Source of the DNA: Stutzerimonas stutzeri
GTDB lineage: Bacteria; Pseudomonadota; Gammaproteobacteria; Pseudomonadales; Pseudomonadaceae
Assembly (NCBI RefSeq): GCF_024448955.1
Contig: NZ_JAMOIH010000001.1
Location: forward strand, 186,001 to 250,000
DNA length: 64,000 nucleotides
Direction: 5' to 3'
Each line of letters begins with the position of its first letter. Position 1 is the first letter of the stretch. The notes beneath the pieces are model-generated. The model was not told the origin of the DNA and searched no databases. It saw only the letters and a list, made by a program, of their open reading frames with translations. Shown here piece after piece: positions 29,215 through 38,120 of the stretch. A program made the position numbers and the translations under genes.

Positions 29215-29898
29215 ATGTCCCTGACCTTGTTCGGTGCCCCACTGTCGCCATTCGTTCGCAAGGCACGCCTGTGTCTGCTGGAAAAGGGTCTGGATTACCA
29301 GCTAGAAGTCGTCATGCCATTTACGCCGCCTGAGTGGTATCTGCAGCTCAACCCGCTTGGCCGTATCCCAGCCTTCAAAGATGGCGAACTCTGCCTCGCC
29401 GACTCCAGCGTGATCTGCCAGTACCTCGAAGACGCGTATGAACAGATGACTCGGCTGTACGGTAACAATGCGGTGGAACGTGCGCAGATCCGCTGGCTGG
29501 AGAAGTACGCCGACTACGAACTAGCGCCCCTGACGACCTTTGGGGTTTTCCGCAATCGTGTGCTGAAGCCCAGTTCCGGTCACGCCTGTAACGAAGGCAA
29601 CGTGCAGGCCGCTCTGAACGAAAAGCTACCGCCGCACTTCGACTATCTCGAGCGCCAACTCGGCGACAAAATGTACTTTGTCGGCGACCAGCTTTCGATG
29701 GCGGACCTCGCCTTCGCCTGCCAGCTGATCAACATGGAACATGGCGGCGAACTGATCGACGCCAATCGCTGGCCGGCGCTGGCCGCTCACTTCACACGAA
29801 TGAAAGGACTTGCTTCGGTTGAAAGCGTGCTACCCGGCGAGCAGCGCATGACGGCAAAGCTTATCGAGATGGGTAGGAAGGCGAAGCAGCCGGATTGA
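29215..29898 (+). CDS. Glutathione S-transferase family protein
   Basis: 227-residue cytosolic protein: N-terminal thioredoxin fold (LFGAPLSPFVRKARLCLLEK, NPLGRIPAF with the cis-proline, DSSVICQYLED glutathione-contact motif) and an all-helical C-terminal domain (GDQLSMADLAFACQL). CGGAGAAAA precedes the ATG. Probably detoxification or stress, like many uncharacterised GSTs; no substrate clue from neighbours. Confidence 0.9.
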   Translation: MSLTLFGAPLSPFVRKARLCLLEKGLDYQLEVVMPFTPPEWYLQLNPLGRIPAFKDGELCLADSSVICQYLEDAYEQMTRLYGNNAVERAQIRWLEKYADYELAPLTTFGVFRNRVLKPSSGHACNEGNVQAALNEKLPPHFDYLERQLGDKMYFVGDQLSMADLAFACQLINMEHGGELIDANRWPALAAHFTRMKGLASVESVLPGEQRMTAKLIEMGRKAKQPD

Positions 29899-29933
29899 TT
29901 CATCCTGCCCCGCAAGCCAAAAGCATTCGCGCC

Positions 29934-29995
29934 GGGGCGGCCTTTCTACAAGAGCAGCGGGCGCGGCAACTTTTTGGTGGCCGCCCGCGGCGAAT
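29934..29995. other. Possible hairpin between convergent genes
   Basis: CGGGGCGGCC near 29935 and GGCCGCCCGCGG near 29979 can pair across a roughly 35-base loop, between the convergent GST and DUF815 genes. No clear T run, so only a weak terminator candidate. Confidence 0.35.
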
Positions 29996-30066
29996 CGATT
30001 ATTCCCGGCGCAGCACAAAGCCAAACACACCAGCTTGCAGCTATATCCGGCGTCTGACCCCAAGTT

Positions 30067-30945
30067 TCAGAGCAGACGAATCCCCACCCACTGCCGCGCG
30101 AACTGATAGGCGCAGCGGCCGTTGCGGTTACCGCGTGCAGTGGCCCAGCGAATCGCGTCCTTCTCCAGCGCCTCATCCCAGCTCCAGGTGAGCCCGGCCT
30201 GCTCGGCCAGCGAGCCGATCCAGTGCCGCACCACGTTCAGATAATGTTCCTGACTGAAGGGATAGAACGAAAGCCAAAGCCCGAAGCGATCCGACAGAGC
30301 GATCTTGTCTTCCACTGCCTCGTTGGGATGCAGTTCGCCATCGATCATCTGCCAGTTCTCGTTATCGCTCTGACGCTCAGGGACCAGATGCCGGCGATTC
30401 GACGTGGCATACAGCAACACATTTTCCGGCGCTCGCTCCAAGGAGCCGTCCAGTACGCTTTTCAACACGCGGTAATCGCCCTCACCCGCCTCGAATGAAA
30501 GATCGTCGCAGAACACCACGAAATACTGCGGCTGGCCGACGAGCTGATCGACCACTTTTGGCAGGTCAGCTAGATGATCGCGTTCGATTTCAATGAGGCG
30601 CAGACCCGCCGACGCATGCTCGGCCAGTAGCGCCCGGATCAACGAGGACTTACCGGTCCCGCGCGCGCCCCAAAGCAGCACATGGTTCGCTGGCAGTCCC
30701 GACACGAACTGCCGGGTGTTATTCGCCAGCAGCTCGCGCTGCCTGTCGATACCGATCAGATCAGCCAGACTCAGATCCAGCGACACCTTCAGCGGCTGCA
30801 AATAGCCGCCCTGCCCTTCGCGATGCCAGCGTGCCGCCAGGCTGCCGTTCCAATCAACGGGCGCACGCGGCGCCGGCAACAAGGGTTCCAGGCGTGTCAT
30901 CAGCGCATCAGCGCGCTGCAGAAAGACTTTCAGCTCGGCATCCAT
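30067..30945 (-). CDS. DUF815 family AAA-type ATPase
   Basis: 292 residues. Walker A WGARGTGKSSL (about 92-102) and Walker B FVVFCDDLSF (about 145-154), followed by ATSNRRHLVPE with the sensor asparagine, are the DUF815 signature. The N-terminal 60 residues vary between members. Biological role of the family is not established. Stands alone between a GST and the gpx-msrB pair. Confidence 0.88.
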   Translation of the reverse strand: MDAELKVFLQRADALMTRLEPLLPAPRAPVDWNGSLAARWHREGQGGYLQPLKVSLDLSLADLIGIDRQRELLANNTRQFVSGLPANHVLLWGARGTGKSSLIRALLAEHASAGLRLIEIERDHLADLPKVVDQLVGQPQYFVVFCDDLSFEAGEGDYRVLKSVLDGSLERAPENVLLYATSNRRHLVPERQSDNENWQMIDGELHPNEAVEDKIALSDRFGLWLSFYPFSQEHYLNVVRHWIGSLAEQAGLTWSWDEALEKDAIRWATARGNRNGRCAYQFARQWVGIRLL

Positions 30946-30990
30946 TCAACGACTCCAGAATATTCATACGGCAGGCATTGCCAGGAAACA

Positions 30991-31473
30991 CTACAGGTGG
31001 GCTTCGATGCGCGCTGCGAGCGCGTCCGGAGCCGTGCGCGACGAGAACCGCTCCACCGATCGCCCTTCATCCGTGATAAGGAATTTAGTGAAATTCCACT
31101 TGATCGCCTTGCTGCCGAGCAAGCCGGGAGCGCGCTTTTTCAATTGCACGAACAGCGGATGGGCCTCACCGCCATTGACCTGCACCTTGGCAAACAGCGG
31201 AAAGCTGACGCCGAAGTTCCGCTCGCAGAAAGTGGCGATCTGCGCCTCGTCACCCGGTTCCTGATGACCGAACTGGTCACAGGGAAACCCGAGCACCACC
31301 AATCCCTGCTGGCGATATTGTTTCCAGAGCGCCTCTAACCCCTTGTACTGAGGGGTAAAGCCGCACTGGCTGGCCGTGTTGACCACCAGCAGAACGGTGC
31401 CACCGAAATCGGCCAGCGTGGTCTCGTTCCCGTCAATGGTGATGCAGGGAATCTCGAACAGCGGATCGCGCAT
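30991..31473 (-). CDS. Glutathione peroxidase family peroxidase (Cys type)
   Basis: 160 residues, thioredoxin fold. NTASQCGFTPQY carries the peroxidatic cysteine, LGFPCDQFGHQEPG the second block with the Gln, and WNFTKFLI the Trp/Asn pair of the catalytic tetrad. Reduces hydroperoxides, often with thioredoxin. Start ATG 31473 preferred; ATG 31494 is in frame. 33 bases downstream of msrB, same strand, so an antioxidant pair; the same order is known in other pseudomonads. Confidence 0.93.
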   Translation of the reverse strand: MRDPLFEIPCITIDGNETTLADFGGTVLLVVNTASQCGFTPQYKGLEALWKQYRQQGLVVLGFPCDQFGHQEPGDEAQIATFCERNFGVSFPLFAKVQVNGGEAHPLFVQLKKRAPGLLGSKAIKWNFTKFLITDEGRSVERFSSRTAPDALAARIEAHL

Positions 31474-31506
31474 GATGGTGTCCCGGTGAGGCATTGCGAT
31501 AGGCCG

Positions 31507-31905
31507 TCAGGCGTCGCGCGGCTTGTGATCGAGAGAGGCGGAATTGATGCAATAGCGCATGCCGGTCGGTGCCGGGCCATCCGGAAATACATGCCCCAGA
31601 TGTGCATCGCAGCGGGCGCATTTGACCTCGATACGATGCATACCGTGGCTGAAATCGTCGAGGCTGGTGATGGCCGTATCGCTGACCGGCTGGAAATAGC
31701 TCGGCCAGCCGCAGCCGGACGCGAACTTGGCGTCCGAGTCGAACAGCGGCGCATCGCAGCAGGCGCAATGATAGATGCCAGGGGTTTTGGTGTCGTTGTA
31801 CTTACCGGTGAATGGGCGCTCGGTCGCACCTAATCGGCAGACCTGAAATTGCTCGTCGGAGAGCTCTTCACGCCAGGTTTCAAGCGGTTTTTCAAGCTTG
31901 TCCAT
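31507..31905 (-). CDS. msrB: Peptide-methionine (R)-S-oxide reductase
   Basis: 132 residues. Two structural-zinc pairs (CACC and CARC), GWPSYFQP, and the catalytic cysteine in RYCINSASL. Repairs methionine-R-sulfoxide in the cytoplasm. Strong ribosome site TTAGGAGGTG before ATG. First gene of the msrB-gpx pair; a MITE-like element starts 14 bases upstream and so separates the gene from whatever promoter lies beyond, or supplies one. Confidence 0.96.
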   Translation of the reverse strand: MDKLEKPLETWREELSDEQFQVCRLGATERPFTGKYNDTKTPGIYHCACCDAPLFDSDAKFASGCGWPSYFQPVSDTAITSLDDFSHGMHRIEVKCARCDAHLGHVFPDGPAPTGMRYCINSASLDHKPRDA

Positions 31906-31919
31906 CGGTACACCTCCTA

Positions 31920-32187
31920 AGGGTCTGTTTCCGTTTCGGTCGCAAGCCGCGTTGCTGCGTCAAATCTCGCCAGGCAAGGCGCGGGATGCAGGTAATGGTT
32001 GTTCCCTTGCCAAGTCCCGCAACGCCGCATGGTGAGATTTGCCGCGCAACCCGAAGGGCCGGGCCTTTTTTTGCGCGATGCGGCGTTATTCGTCGTTCAT
32101 TTGGAACAACCAAACTTCTCTCCTCATGCCTTGCCTCGCGCAAAAATAGGCGCCGGCGCGGCCGCGAACGAAGCGGGAACAGACCCT
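31920..32187. mobile_element. MITE-like element with AGGGTCTGTT terminal inverted repeats
   Basis: About 268 bases, no gene. Left end AGGGTCTGTTTCCGTTTCGG, right end (reverse) AGGGTCTGTTCCCGCTTCGT; the inverted ends stay similar for about 32 bases. Internal inverted segments (GCGAGATTTG, TTTGCGCG) add more hairpins. Related ends occur at 51992-52040, 52985-53010 and 55792-55847. No clear target-site duplication. Confidence 0.75.
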
Positions 32188-32362
32188 CTCTAAAAAAGGC
32201 GGATCTGTACCTTTTCCGGTGATCGGGCCGCACGTATGATGCGTTGCTCTTAGACGCCTAGTCTGGCAGCGGGGTTTCAGGCTGCCAAGGCGCCCGGGTT
32301 CATGCCAAACGTCGCCAGCCATCGAGAGCCGGGCACGTCTTCACTTCGGGACACTCAGGATC

Positions 32363-33574
32363 ATGCAGGTCAGCAAATCGAACAAGCTCGCCAATGTCTG
32401 CTATGACATCCGCGGGCCGGTGCTCAAGCACGCCAAACGACTGGAAGAGGAAGGTCATCGAATCCTCAAGCTGAACATCGGCAATCCGGCGCCGTTCGGT
32501 TTCGAAGCCCCCGAAGAAATCCTTCAGGACGTGATCCGCAACCTGCCCACCGCGCAAGGTTACAGTGACTCCAAAGGTCTGTTCAGCGCGCGCAAGGCCA
32601 TCATGCAGTACTACCAGCAGAAGCAGGTAGAAGGCGTGACCATCGAAGACATCTACCTCGGCAACGGCGTGTCCGAGCTGATCGTGATGTCCATGCAGGC
32701 GCTGCTCAACAACGGTGACGAGGTACTGATTCCGGCTCCAGACTATCCTTTGTGGACGGCTGCCGTGAGCCTGGCGGGCGGCAAACCGGTGCACTACCTG
32801 TGCGACGAGCAGGCCAACTGGTGGCCGGATCTGGCAGATATCAAGGCCAAGATCACGCCAAACACCAAGGCGCTGGTACTGATCAACCCGAACAACCCGA
32901 CCGGCGCGGTCTACCCTCGCGAAGTGCTCGAGGGGATGGTCGAGTTGGCGCGTCAGCACAAGCTGGTGCTGTTCTCCGATGAAATCTACGACAAGATTCT
33001 GTATGACGATGCCGTGCATATCTGCACCGCCTCGCTTGCACCGGACGTGCTCTGCCTGACCTTCAACGGCCTGTCCAAGTCCTACCGGATCGCCGGTTTC
33101 CGCTCCGGCTGGGTGGTCATTTCAGGTCCTAAGCACAAGGCGCAAAGCTATATTGAAGGCCTCGACATTCTGGCCAACATGCGCCTGTGCGCAAACGTGC
33201 CGTCGCAGCACGCGATCCAGACCGCATTAGGCGGATATCAGAGCATCAACGACCTGGTGCTGCCGCCGGGCCGGCTGCTCGAACAGCGCAACCGCACCTG
33301 GGAACTGCTCAACGACATCCCCGGTGTCAGCTGCGTAAAACCGATGGGGGCGCTCTATGCCTTCCCTCGCATCGACCCGAAGATCTGCCCGATCCACAAT
33401 GATGAGAAGTTCGTACTCGACCTGCTGCTGTCCGAGAAGCTGCTGATCGTTCAGGGCACCGCCTTCAACTGGCCTTGGCCAGATCATTTCCGCGTGGTCA
33501 CGCTACCGCGGGTCGATGACCTGGAACAGGCGATCGGTCGCATCGGTAGTTTCCTCAAGACCTACAGCCAGTAG
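32363..33574 (+). CDS. alaA: Alanine-synthesising aminotransferase AlaA (class I PLP)
   Basis: 403 residues, start MQVSKSNKLANVCYD. Fold type I aminotransferase that makes alanine from pyruvate and glutamate. LNIGNPAPFGF, the INPNNPTGAVYP block, and GLSKSYRIAGFRSGW with the PLP-binding lysine are all as in E. coli AlaA (YfbQ). AlaA-type length. Divergent from msrB across the MITE-like element; followed after four bases by the next gene, so likely co-transcribed. Confidence 0.95.
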   Translation: MQVSKSNKLANVCYDIRGPVLKHAKRLEEEGHRILKLNIGNPAPFGFEAPEEILQDVIRNLPTAQGYSDSKGLFSARKAIMQYYQQKQVEGVTIEDIYLGNGVSELIVMSMQALLNNGDEVLIPAPDYPLWTAAVSLAGGKPVHYLCDEQANWWPDLADIKAKITPNTKALVLINPNNPTGAVYPREVLEGMVELARQHKLVLFSDEIYDKILYDDAVHICTASLAPDVLCLTFNGLSKSYRIAGFRSGWVVISGPKHKAQSYIEGLDILANMRLCANVPSQHAIQTALGGYQSINDLVLPPGRLLEQRNRTWELLNDIPGVSCVKPMGALYAFPRIDPKICPIHNDEKFVLDLLLSEKLLIVQGTAFNWPWPDHFRVVTLPRVDDLEQAIGRIGSFLKTYSQ

Positions 33575-33578
33575 CTGC

Positions 33579-34016
33579 ATGGATCTGCAGATCGACGACT
33601 TCCAGCGAGATGCCGCGGCCGGGCTATTGATGCTTTACCAAGCCTTTCCGCGGAAGATCACGCTGTACGTGGAAGACCTGATCGGCCATGAAGAGCCCGA
33701 CGAATTCGGCCTGCCCAGCAAGCGGCACCAAAGCTGCCTCGCAGCGCTGCTGTGGTTGGCCGAGGAAGGCTATCTACGCTTCGAAAGCACCATTCAGTTC
33801 CTGGCCATCGACCAAGCGGTGCTTACCGAAAAGGCCTTCCTGCGCTTGACCAGCTCCGTCCCCGACGTCGCGCAGACTGACGAAACACTACCTCCCAGCG
33901 TGCATCGGGTACGTTCGAGCCTGGCCCAGCAAATGCGCCAGGCGCTACGCGACGGCCATGGCGAACGACTGGCGCACCTGACCCGTCAGCTGTTCACTAG
34001 CTCGCTCTCCAGCTGA
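33579..34016 (+). CDS. Conserved hypothetical protein, alaA-linked
   Basis: 145 residues, no signal peptide or membrane segment. Starts at ATG four bases after the alaA stop. The middle (HQSCLAALLWLAEEGYLRFE) looks like a small winged-helix-type stretch, but no named domain is recognised. The same gene sits between alaA and htpX in other pseudomonads (PA2829 region, from memory), so the link is old. Function unknown. Confidence 0.85.
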   Translation: MDLQIDDFQRDAAAGLLMLYQAFPRKITLYVEDLIGHEEPDEFGLPSKRHQSCLAALLWLAEEGYLRFESTIQFLAIDQAVLTEKAFLRLTSSVPDVAQTDETLPPSVHRVRSSLAQQMRQALRDGHGERLAHLTRQLFTSSLSS

Positions 34017-34136
34017 CCCTGAGCGCACCCGCACCATAGGCGACATAGCTTGAAATAGTCGCTCGGTTGAATAGCGCCGACCGGCACCTTATATAGCCTA
34101 TCGTTCCTTATTGTTCCCCTTGGAGTCTGCCGCAAC

Positions 34137-35009
34137 ATGATGCGCATTTTCTTGTTTCTGGCCACCAACCTGGCTGTACTGGTCGTTGCCAGCGTCACCC
34201 TGAAGCTACTCGGGGTGGATCGCTATACGGGTCAGAACTACGGCAGCCTGCTGGCTTTCTGTGCGGTATTCGGCTTCGCTGGAGCACTTATTTCGCTGTT
34301 CATTTCCAAGTGGATGGCGAAGATGAGTACCCGCACGGAAATCATCAGCCAGCCGCGCACCCGACACGAACAGTGGTTGCTGCAAACCGTCGAACAGCTT
34401 TCCCGCGACGCTGGAATCAAGATGCCGGAAGTGGGCATTTTCCCCGCCTATGAAGCCAACGCCTTCGCCACTGGCTGGAACAAGAACGACGCGCTGGTCG
34501 CCGTCAGTCAGGGCCTGCTGGAGCGCTTCTCACCAGACGAGGTAAAGGCGGTACTGGCACATGAGATCGGACACGTGGCCAACGGCGACATGGTCACTCT
34601 GGCTTTGATTCAGGGCGTGGTGAACACCTTCGTCATGTTCTTTGCGCGGATCTTCGGCAACTTCGTCGACAAGGCGATTCTCAAGAACGAAGACGGCCAC
34701 GGTATCGGCTACTTCGTCGCCACCATTTTCGCCGAGCTGGTACTAGGCATCCTCGCCAGCATCATCGTCATGTGGTTCTCGCGCAAACGTGAGTTCCGCG
34801 CCGACGAGGCAGGCGCACAGCTGGCCGGCACCTCCGCCATGATCGGCGCCCTCCAGCGCCTGCGTGCGGAACAGGGCGTGCCGGTAGACATGCCAGACAG
34901 CCTCAAGGCGTTCAGCATCAACGGCGCACTGCGCAACGGCCTGGCCGGACTGCTGATGACGCACCCATCGCTGGAAGACCGTATCGAAGCCCTGCGTCAG
35001 CGCGGCTAA
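34137..35009 (+). CDS. htpX: Membrane-bound zinc metalloprotease HtpX
   Basis: 290 residues. Two N-terminal membrane segments (about 3-22 and 35-55), zinc motif HEIGH followed by two more hydrophobic segments, and the third ligand in EFRADEAGA. Degrades misfolded inner-membrane proteins together with FtsH. ATG doublet at 34137/34140, with TTGGAG upstream. Its terminator has been split by an inserted element (see 35027-35194). Confidence 0.96.
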   Translation: MMRIFLFLATNLAVLVVASVTLKLLGVDRYTGQNYGSLLAFCAVFGFAGALISLFISKWMAKMSTRTEIISQPRTRHEQWLLQTVEQLSRDAGIKMPEVGIFPAYEANAFATGWNKNDALVAVSQGLLERFSPDEVKAVLAHEIGHVANGDMVTLALIQGVVNTFVMFFARIFGNFVDKAILKNEDGHGIGYFVATIFAELVLGILASIIVMWFSRKREFRADEAGAQLAGTSAMIGALQRLRAEQGVPVDMPDSLKAFSINGALRNGLAGLLMTHPSLEDRIEALRQRG

Positions 35010-35026
35010 CCGAGCGCGGCGGGACA

Positions 35027-35194
35027 AGGGCGGCTTAGCAGACCGTGTGAAAACGTAGTGAGCGAAGGTTAGGCAAAGCAAAAACAGGCGAGGAAGCGGA
35101 GTTTACGAGTTGTAAATGAGCATTCCGAGCCTGTTTTTAACGCGGCATAACCGAGCGCAGTAGTTTTCAAACAGTCTGTTAAGCCGCCCTTTTT
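35027..35194 (+). terminator. htpX terminator whose loop holds a MITE-like insertion
   Basis: GGGCGGCTTA (from about 35029) pairs with TAAGCCGCCC followed by TTTTTT (to about 35194). The stem and T run are those of an intrinsic terminator, but the loop is about 140 bases and is occupied by the element listed at 35038-35181. Confidence 0.7.
35038..35181. mobile_element. MITE-like element with GCAGACYGTKTGAAAAC ends
   Basis: Left end GCAGACCGTGTGAAAACGTA and right end (reverse) AACAGACTGTTTGAAAACTA, imperfect inverted repeats that go on for about 37 bases (AGTGAGCGAAGGTTAGGC against CTGCGCTCGGTTATGCCGC). Inside are AAAACAGGCGAGGAAGCGGA and a second inverted block ending in CCTGTTTTTAACG. No gene. 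A different family from the AGGGTCTGTT elements. Confidence 0.72.
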
Positions 35195-35266
35195 TCGCCC
35201 AGACTTTGCACATAGAGGCTGTATGCCTGTCGAACCAAGCGCATTCATCGAACAAGGAACATCACC

Positions 35267-35911
35267 ATGCGCCGCTTCGTCCTACTCGGTTTCGCCCTGC
35301 TTGCCCTGGTCGGCTGCCAGAGCGCCTACTACTCCGCAATGGAAAAGGTCGGCCTGCACAAGCGCGACATTCTGGTGGACCGTGTTGAAGATGCCCGCGA
35401 TTCCCAACAACAAGCCAAGGAACAATTCAAGGACGCCCTGGAGCGCTATCGCAGCGTGGTGCAGGTACAAGGTGGTGAGCTGGAAGAGCGCTACGAGGCG
35501 CTCAATAGCGAATTCGAAGCCAGCGAGAGCAGCGCGCGCGATGTGCGAAACAGGATCGAGGCGGTCGAGGACGTCGCCAATGCACTGTTCAAGGAGTGGA
35601 AACAAGAACTCGGTGAGTACAACAATGCGAGCCTGAAGGCAGCCAGCGCCAAGGACCTGGAGCGCACCCAGAAAGACTATCGAGTGCTGCTGCAACGCAT
35701 GAAGGCGGCAGAAAAGCGCATCGACCCCGTGCTCGACGTGCTGCGCGATCAGGTGCTGTTTCTCAAACACAACCTCAACGCCCGTGCCATCGGTGCACTG
35801 CAGGGGGAATACCGCACGCTGGAGGGGAACGTCGATCAGTTACTGGCCGACATGCAGCGGGCGATAGATGAGGCCGACGTGTTCATTCGCCAGCTGCAAA
35901 GCAATCAATGA
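35267..35911 (+). CDS. DUF2959 family lipoprotein
   Basis: 214 residues: lipoprotein signal with lipobox ALVGCQ (Cys at residue 17), then an almost wholly helical, charged coiled-coil-like domain (MEKVGLHKRDILVDRVEDAR at the start is typical of DUF2959). AAGGAA precedes the ATG. Probably anchored in the outer membrane facing the periplasm. Family function unknown. Convergent with tpm. Confidence 0.88.
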   Translation: MRRFVLLGFALLALVGCQSAYYSAMEKVGLHKRDILVDRVEDARDSQQQAKEQFKDALERYRSVVQVQGGELEERYEALNSEFEASESSARDVRNRIEAVEDVANALFKEWKQELGEYNNASLKAASAKDLERTQKDYRVLLQRMKAAEKRIDPVLDVLRDQVLFLKHNLNARAIGALQGEYRTLEGNVDQLLADMQRAIDEADVFIRQLQSNQ

Positions 35912-35980
35912 TGCGAAGGAAATCATGAGGTGATCGCGAGCCTGCAACGACATCGCCGCTTTGCAGGCCTTGCAAACACC

Positions 35981-36640
35981 CTACCGCCGCACACCGAGTC
36001 GATAACAGTTCTCCTCCAGACGCGACAGACCGCGCTGCAGAAACTTCCAATTGCCATCCAGCACGTTTGCCCGTTCCAGCAGGTCGATGTCCCAATGCGA
36101 GCCCAGGGATTGGCGAACCTCAGCGTCACTCACAGCGAATGGCGGACCAGACATCTGCTCCTGCTCGTAATCCAGCGTGATCAGCAAACCCTGGCAGCTC
36201 GGCGCAAGAATGCTCGTCAGGTGTTCGACATAGCGCTGACGCATGTCCGCCGGCAGCGCGATCAGCGCAGCGCGGTCGTAAAGCCCTTCACAGCCCGCCA
36301 CATCGCCGCGGGTCAGGGCGAAGAAATCACCACAGAGAATTTCCAGCGCTCCGGCACAATACAGCTTGAAGTCGCCACGGGTGCTTAGCTCGGCGGTCAG
36401 GCCTTGTTCGGCAAAAAAGTCTTCAATTGCACGTTCGCTCAGCTCGACACCGAGCACTGCGAAGCCCTGCGCGGCCAGCCAGGGCATGTCGAGACTCTTG
36501 CCGCACAGCGGCACCAGCACTCGCGCCCCTTCGGCCAATTGCAGCCCCGGCCAGTGACGGCGTAGATAAGGGTTGACCTCGTTCAGATGGAAGCCGATCT
36601 CGTTACGCGCCCAGCGCCGTTGCCAGAACCCTTCATCCAT
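35981..36640 (-). CDS. tpm: Thiopurine S-methyltransferase
   Basis: 219 residues; SAM-dependent class I methyltransferase. Starts [18 protein letters not shown], with the N-terminal FHxxxVNPYL block, [16 protein letters not shown] (motif I) and CGDFFAL. Bacterial TPMTs methylate thiopurines and selenium/tellurium oxyanions. GAGGG precedes ATG 36640. In P. aeruginosa the gene lies in the same gpx-htpX neighbourhood; here it directly abuts fleR, which is new context (see findings). Confidence 0.95.
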   Translation of the reverse strand: MDEGFWQRRWARNEIGFHLNEVNPYLRRHWPGLQLAEGARVLVPLCGKSLDMPWLAAQGFAVLGVELSERAIEDFFAEQGLTAELSTRGDFKLYCAGALEILCGDFFALTRGDVAGCEGLYDRAALIALPADMRQRYVEHLTSILAPSCQGLLITLDYEQEQMSGPPFAVSDAEVRQSLGSHWDIDLLERANVLDGNWKFLQRGLSRLEENCYRLGVRR

Positions 36641-36708
36641 ATCCAAACCCTCATGAGCATTGACGGTCGAGCTTATCAGAGCCAACCGTACCGAACGCCC
36701 AAGGGTTT

Positions 36709-38115
36709 TCAGCTGGCATACAAGGCGGCATCCAGGTCCATCCCGGCGTCACGCATCTGGGCAAGTTTGTAGCGCAGTGTTCGCGCGCTGATGCCCAGGC
36801 GGTCAGCCGTCTCCTTGCGGCGGCCACGTTCGGCACGCAAGGTATCGATGATCAGTTCGAACTCACGACGACGCAGATCTTCTCCCAGGGCGCCAGCCGC
36901 CTCGGTCGGCACTGGCGGCGCTACGGCTGCCGACATCGACGGCACGGCATCAACCGCCGCGATCGGCGCTCGCGAGGCAAACCCGGCCAGATTAGTCAGG
37001 CACAGATCATCCGGCCGAATCAGACCGCCCTGCTGCAAAATCAAGGCGCGTTGAATGGCGTTGTCCAGCTCGCGGACATTGCCGGGCCATGGATGGCTGA
37101 GCAGGCATTGACGCGCCTCGGCCGTCAGCCGGACGTTCGGCTGACGCATCTTCACGGCGTGTTGGGCCAGCAGTCGCTCGGCAAGCGGCACGATGTCCGC
37201 AGGTCGATCACGCAACGCGGGCCAGGCGAGCGGAAACACGGAAAGGCGATAGAACAGATCTTCACGGAAACGCCCACCGCGAACCTCGTCAGCCAGATCG
37301 CGGTTGGTGGTAGCGACGATACGAATATCCAACGGGATTGGTTTACGGCCACCGACACGCTCGACCTCGCGCTCCTGCAATACGCGCAGCAACTTGGCCT
37401 GAAGCGCCAGTGGCATTTCGGATATCTCATCGAGCAGCAGCGTACCGCCGTCGGCCTGCTCGAACTTGCCCGGCTGAGTCGCGATGGCACCGGTGAACGC
37501 ACCCTTCTCGTGGCCGAACAGCGTCGCCTCGAGCATGTTGTCCGGTATCGCCGCGCAGTTGATCGCGATGAAGTGGTTGTTCGCACGTGCCGATTGCTGA
37601 TGGATGTAGCAGGCCAACACCTCTTTGCCAGTTCCGGATTCACCGGAAATCAGCACCGTCGAGTCGCTCTGAGCGACACGGGCGGCCAGTGCCAGCAGCT
37701 GCCGGCTCGCCGGTTCGACGGCGACGGGCCCCTGTTGGTCGAGCGTGCCCAGCTGGCCGCAGGCGTGCCGAGCAACCAGCCCAAGCAACATCTTCGGCTC
37801 GAACGGTTTGACCAGATAGTCAACAGCCCCCTGACGCATAGCCTCGACTGCGCGCTCGACGGCTCCGTATGCAGTCATCAGCAAGACCGGCACCTGGGGG
37901 TATCGCTGACGAATCAGAGCCTGCAACGCGTGACCGTCCATACCGGGCATGTTCACATCGCTGACGACCAAGCCAAAACTTTCTTGCTCTAGTACCTGCA
38001 ACGCGGCTTCGGCGCTCTCGACCGCGCGGTAGGCATAGCCGCCGAGTTCGAGGGTATCGCCCAGCGCCTCACGCAATGCGCGGTCGTCTTCGACCAATAG
38101 AATCTTCGCAGCCAT
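36709..38115 (-). CDS. fleR: Sigma54-dependent response regulator FleR
   Basis: 468 residues: receiver domain (ILLVEDDRA at 5-13, phospho-acceptor Asp in [12 protein letters not shown]), AAA+ sigma54-activation domain ([27 protein letters not shown]), and a C-terminal Fis-type helix-turn-helix ([21 protein letters not shown]). Turns on mid-class flagellar genes with RpoN once phosphorylated by FleS, whose gene lies five bases upstream. In most pseudomonads fliE follows fleR; here the next gene is tpm. Confidence 0.95.
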   Translation of the reverse strand: MAAKILLVEDDRALREALGDTLELGGYAYRAVESAEAALQVLEQESFGLVVSDVNMPGMDGHALQALIRQRYPQVPVLLMTAYGAVERAVEAMRQGAVDYLVKPFEPKMLLGLVARHACGQLGTLDQQGPVAVEPASRQLLALAARVAQSDSTVLISGESGTGKEVLACYIHQQSARANNHFIAINCAAIPDNMLEATLFGHEKGAFTGAIATQPGKFEQADGGTLLLDEISEMPLALQAKLLRVLQEREVERVGGRKPIPLDIRIVATTNRDLADEVRGGRFREDLFYRLSVFPLAWPALRDRPADIVPLAERLLAQHAVKMRQPNVRLTAEARQCLLSHPWPGNVRELDNAIQRALILQQGGLIRPDDLCLTNLAGFASRAPIAAVDAVPSMSAAVAPPVPTEAAGALGEDLRRREFELIIDTLRAERGRRKETADRLGISARTLRYKLAQMRDAGMDLDAALYAS

Positions 38116-38120
38116 GGGCC

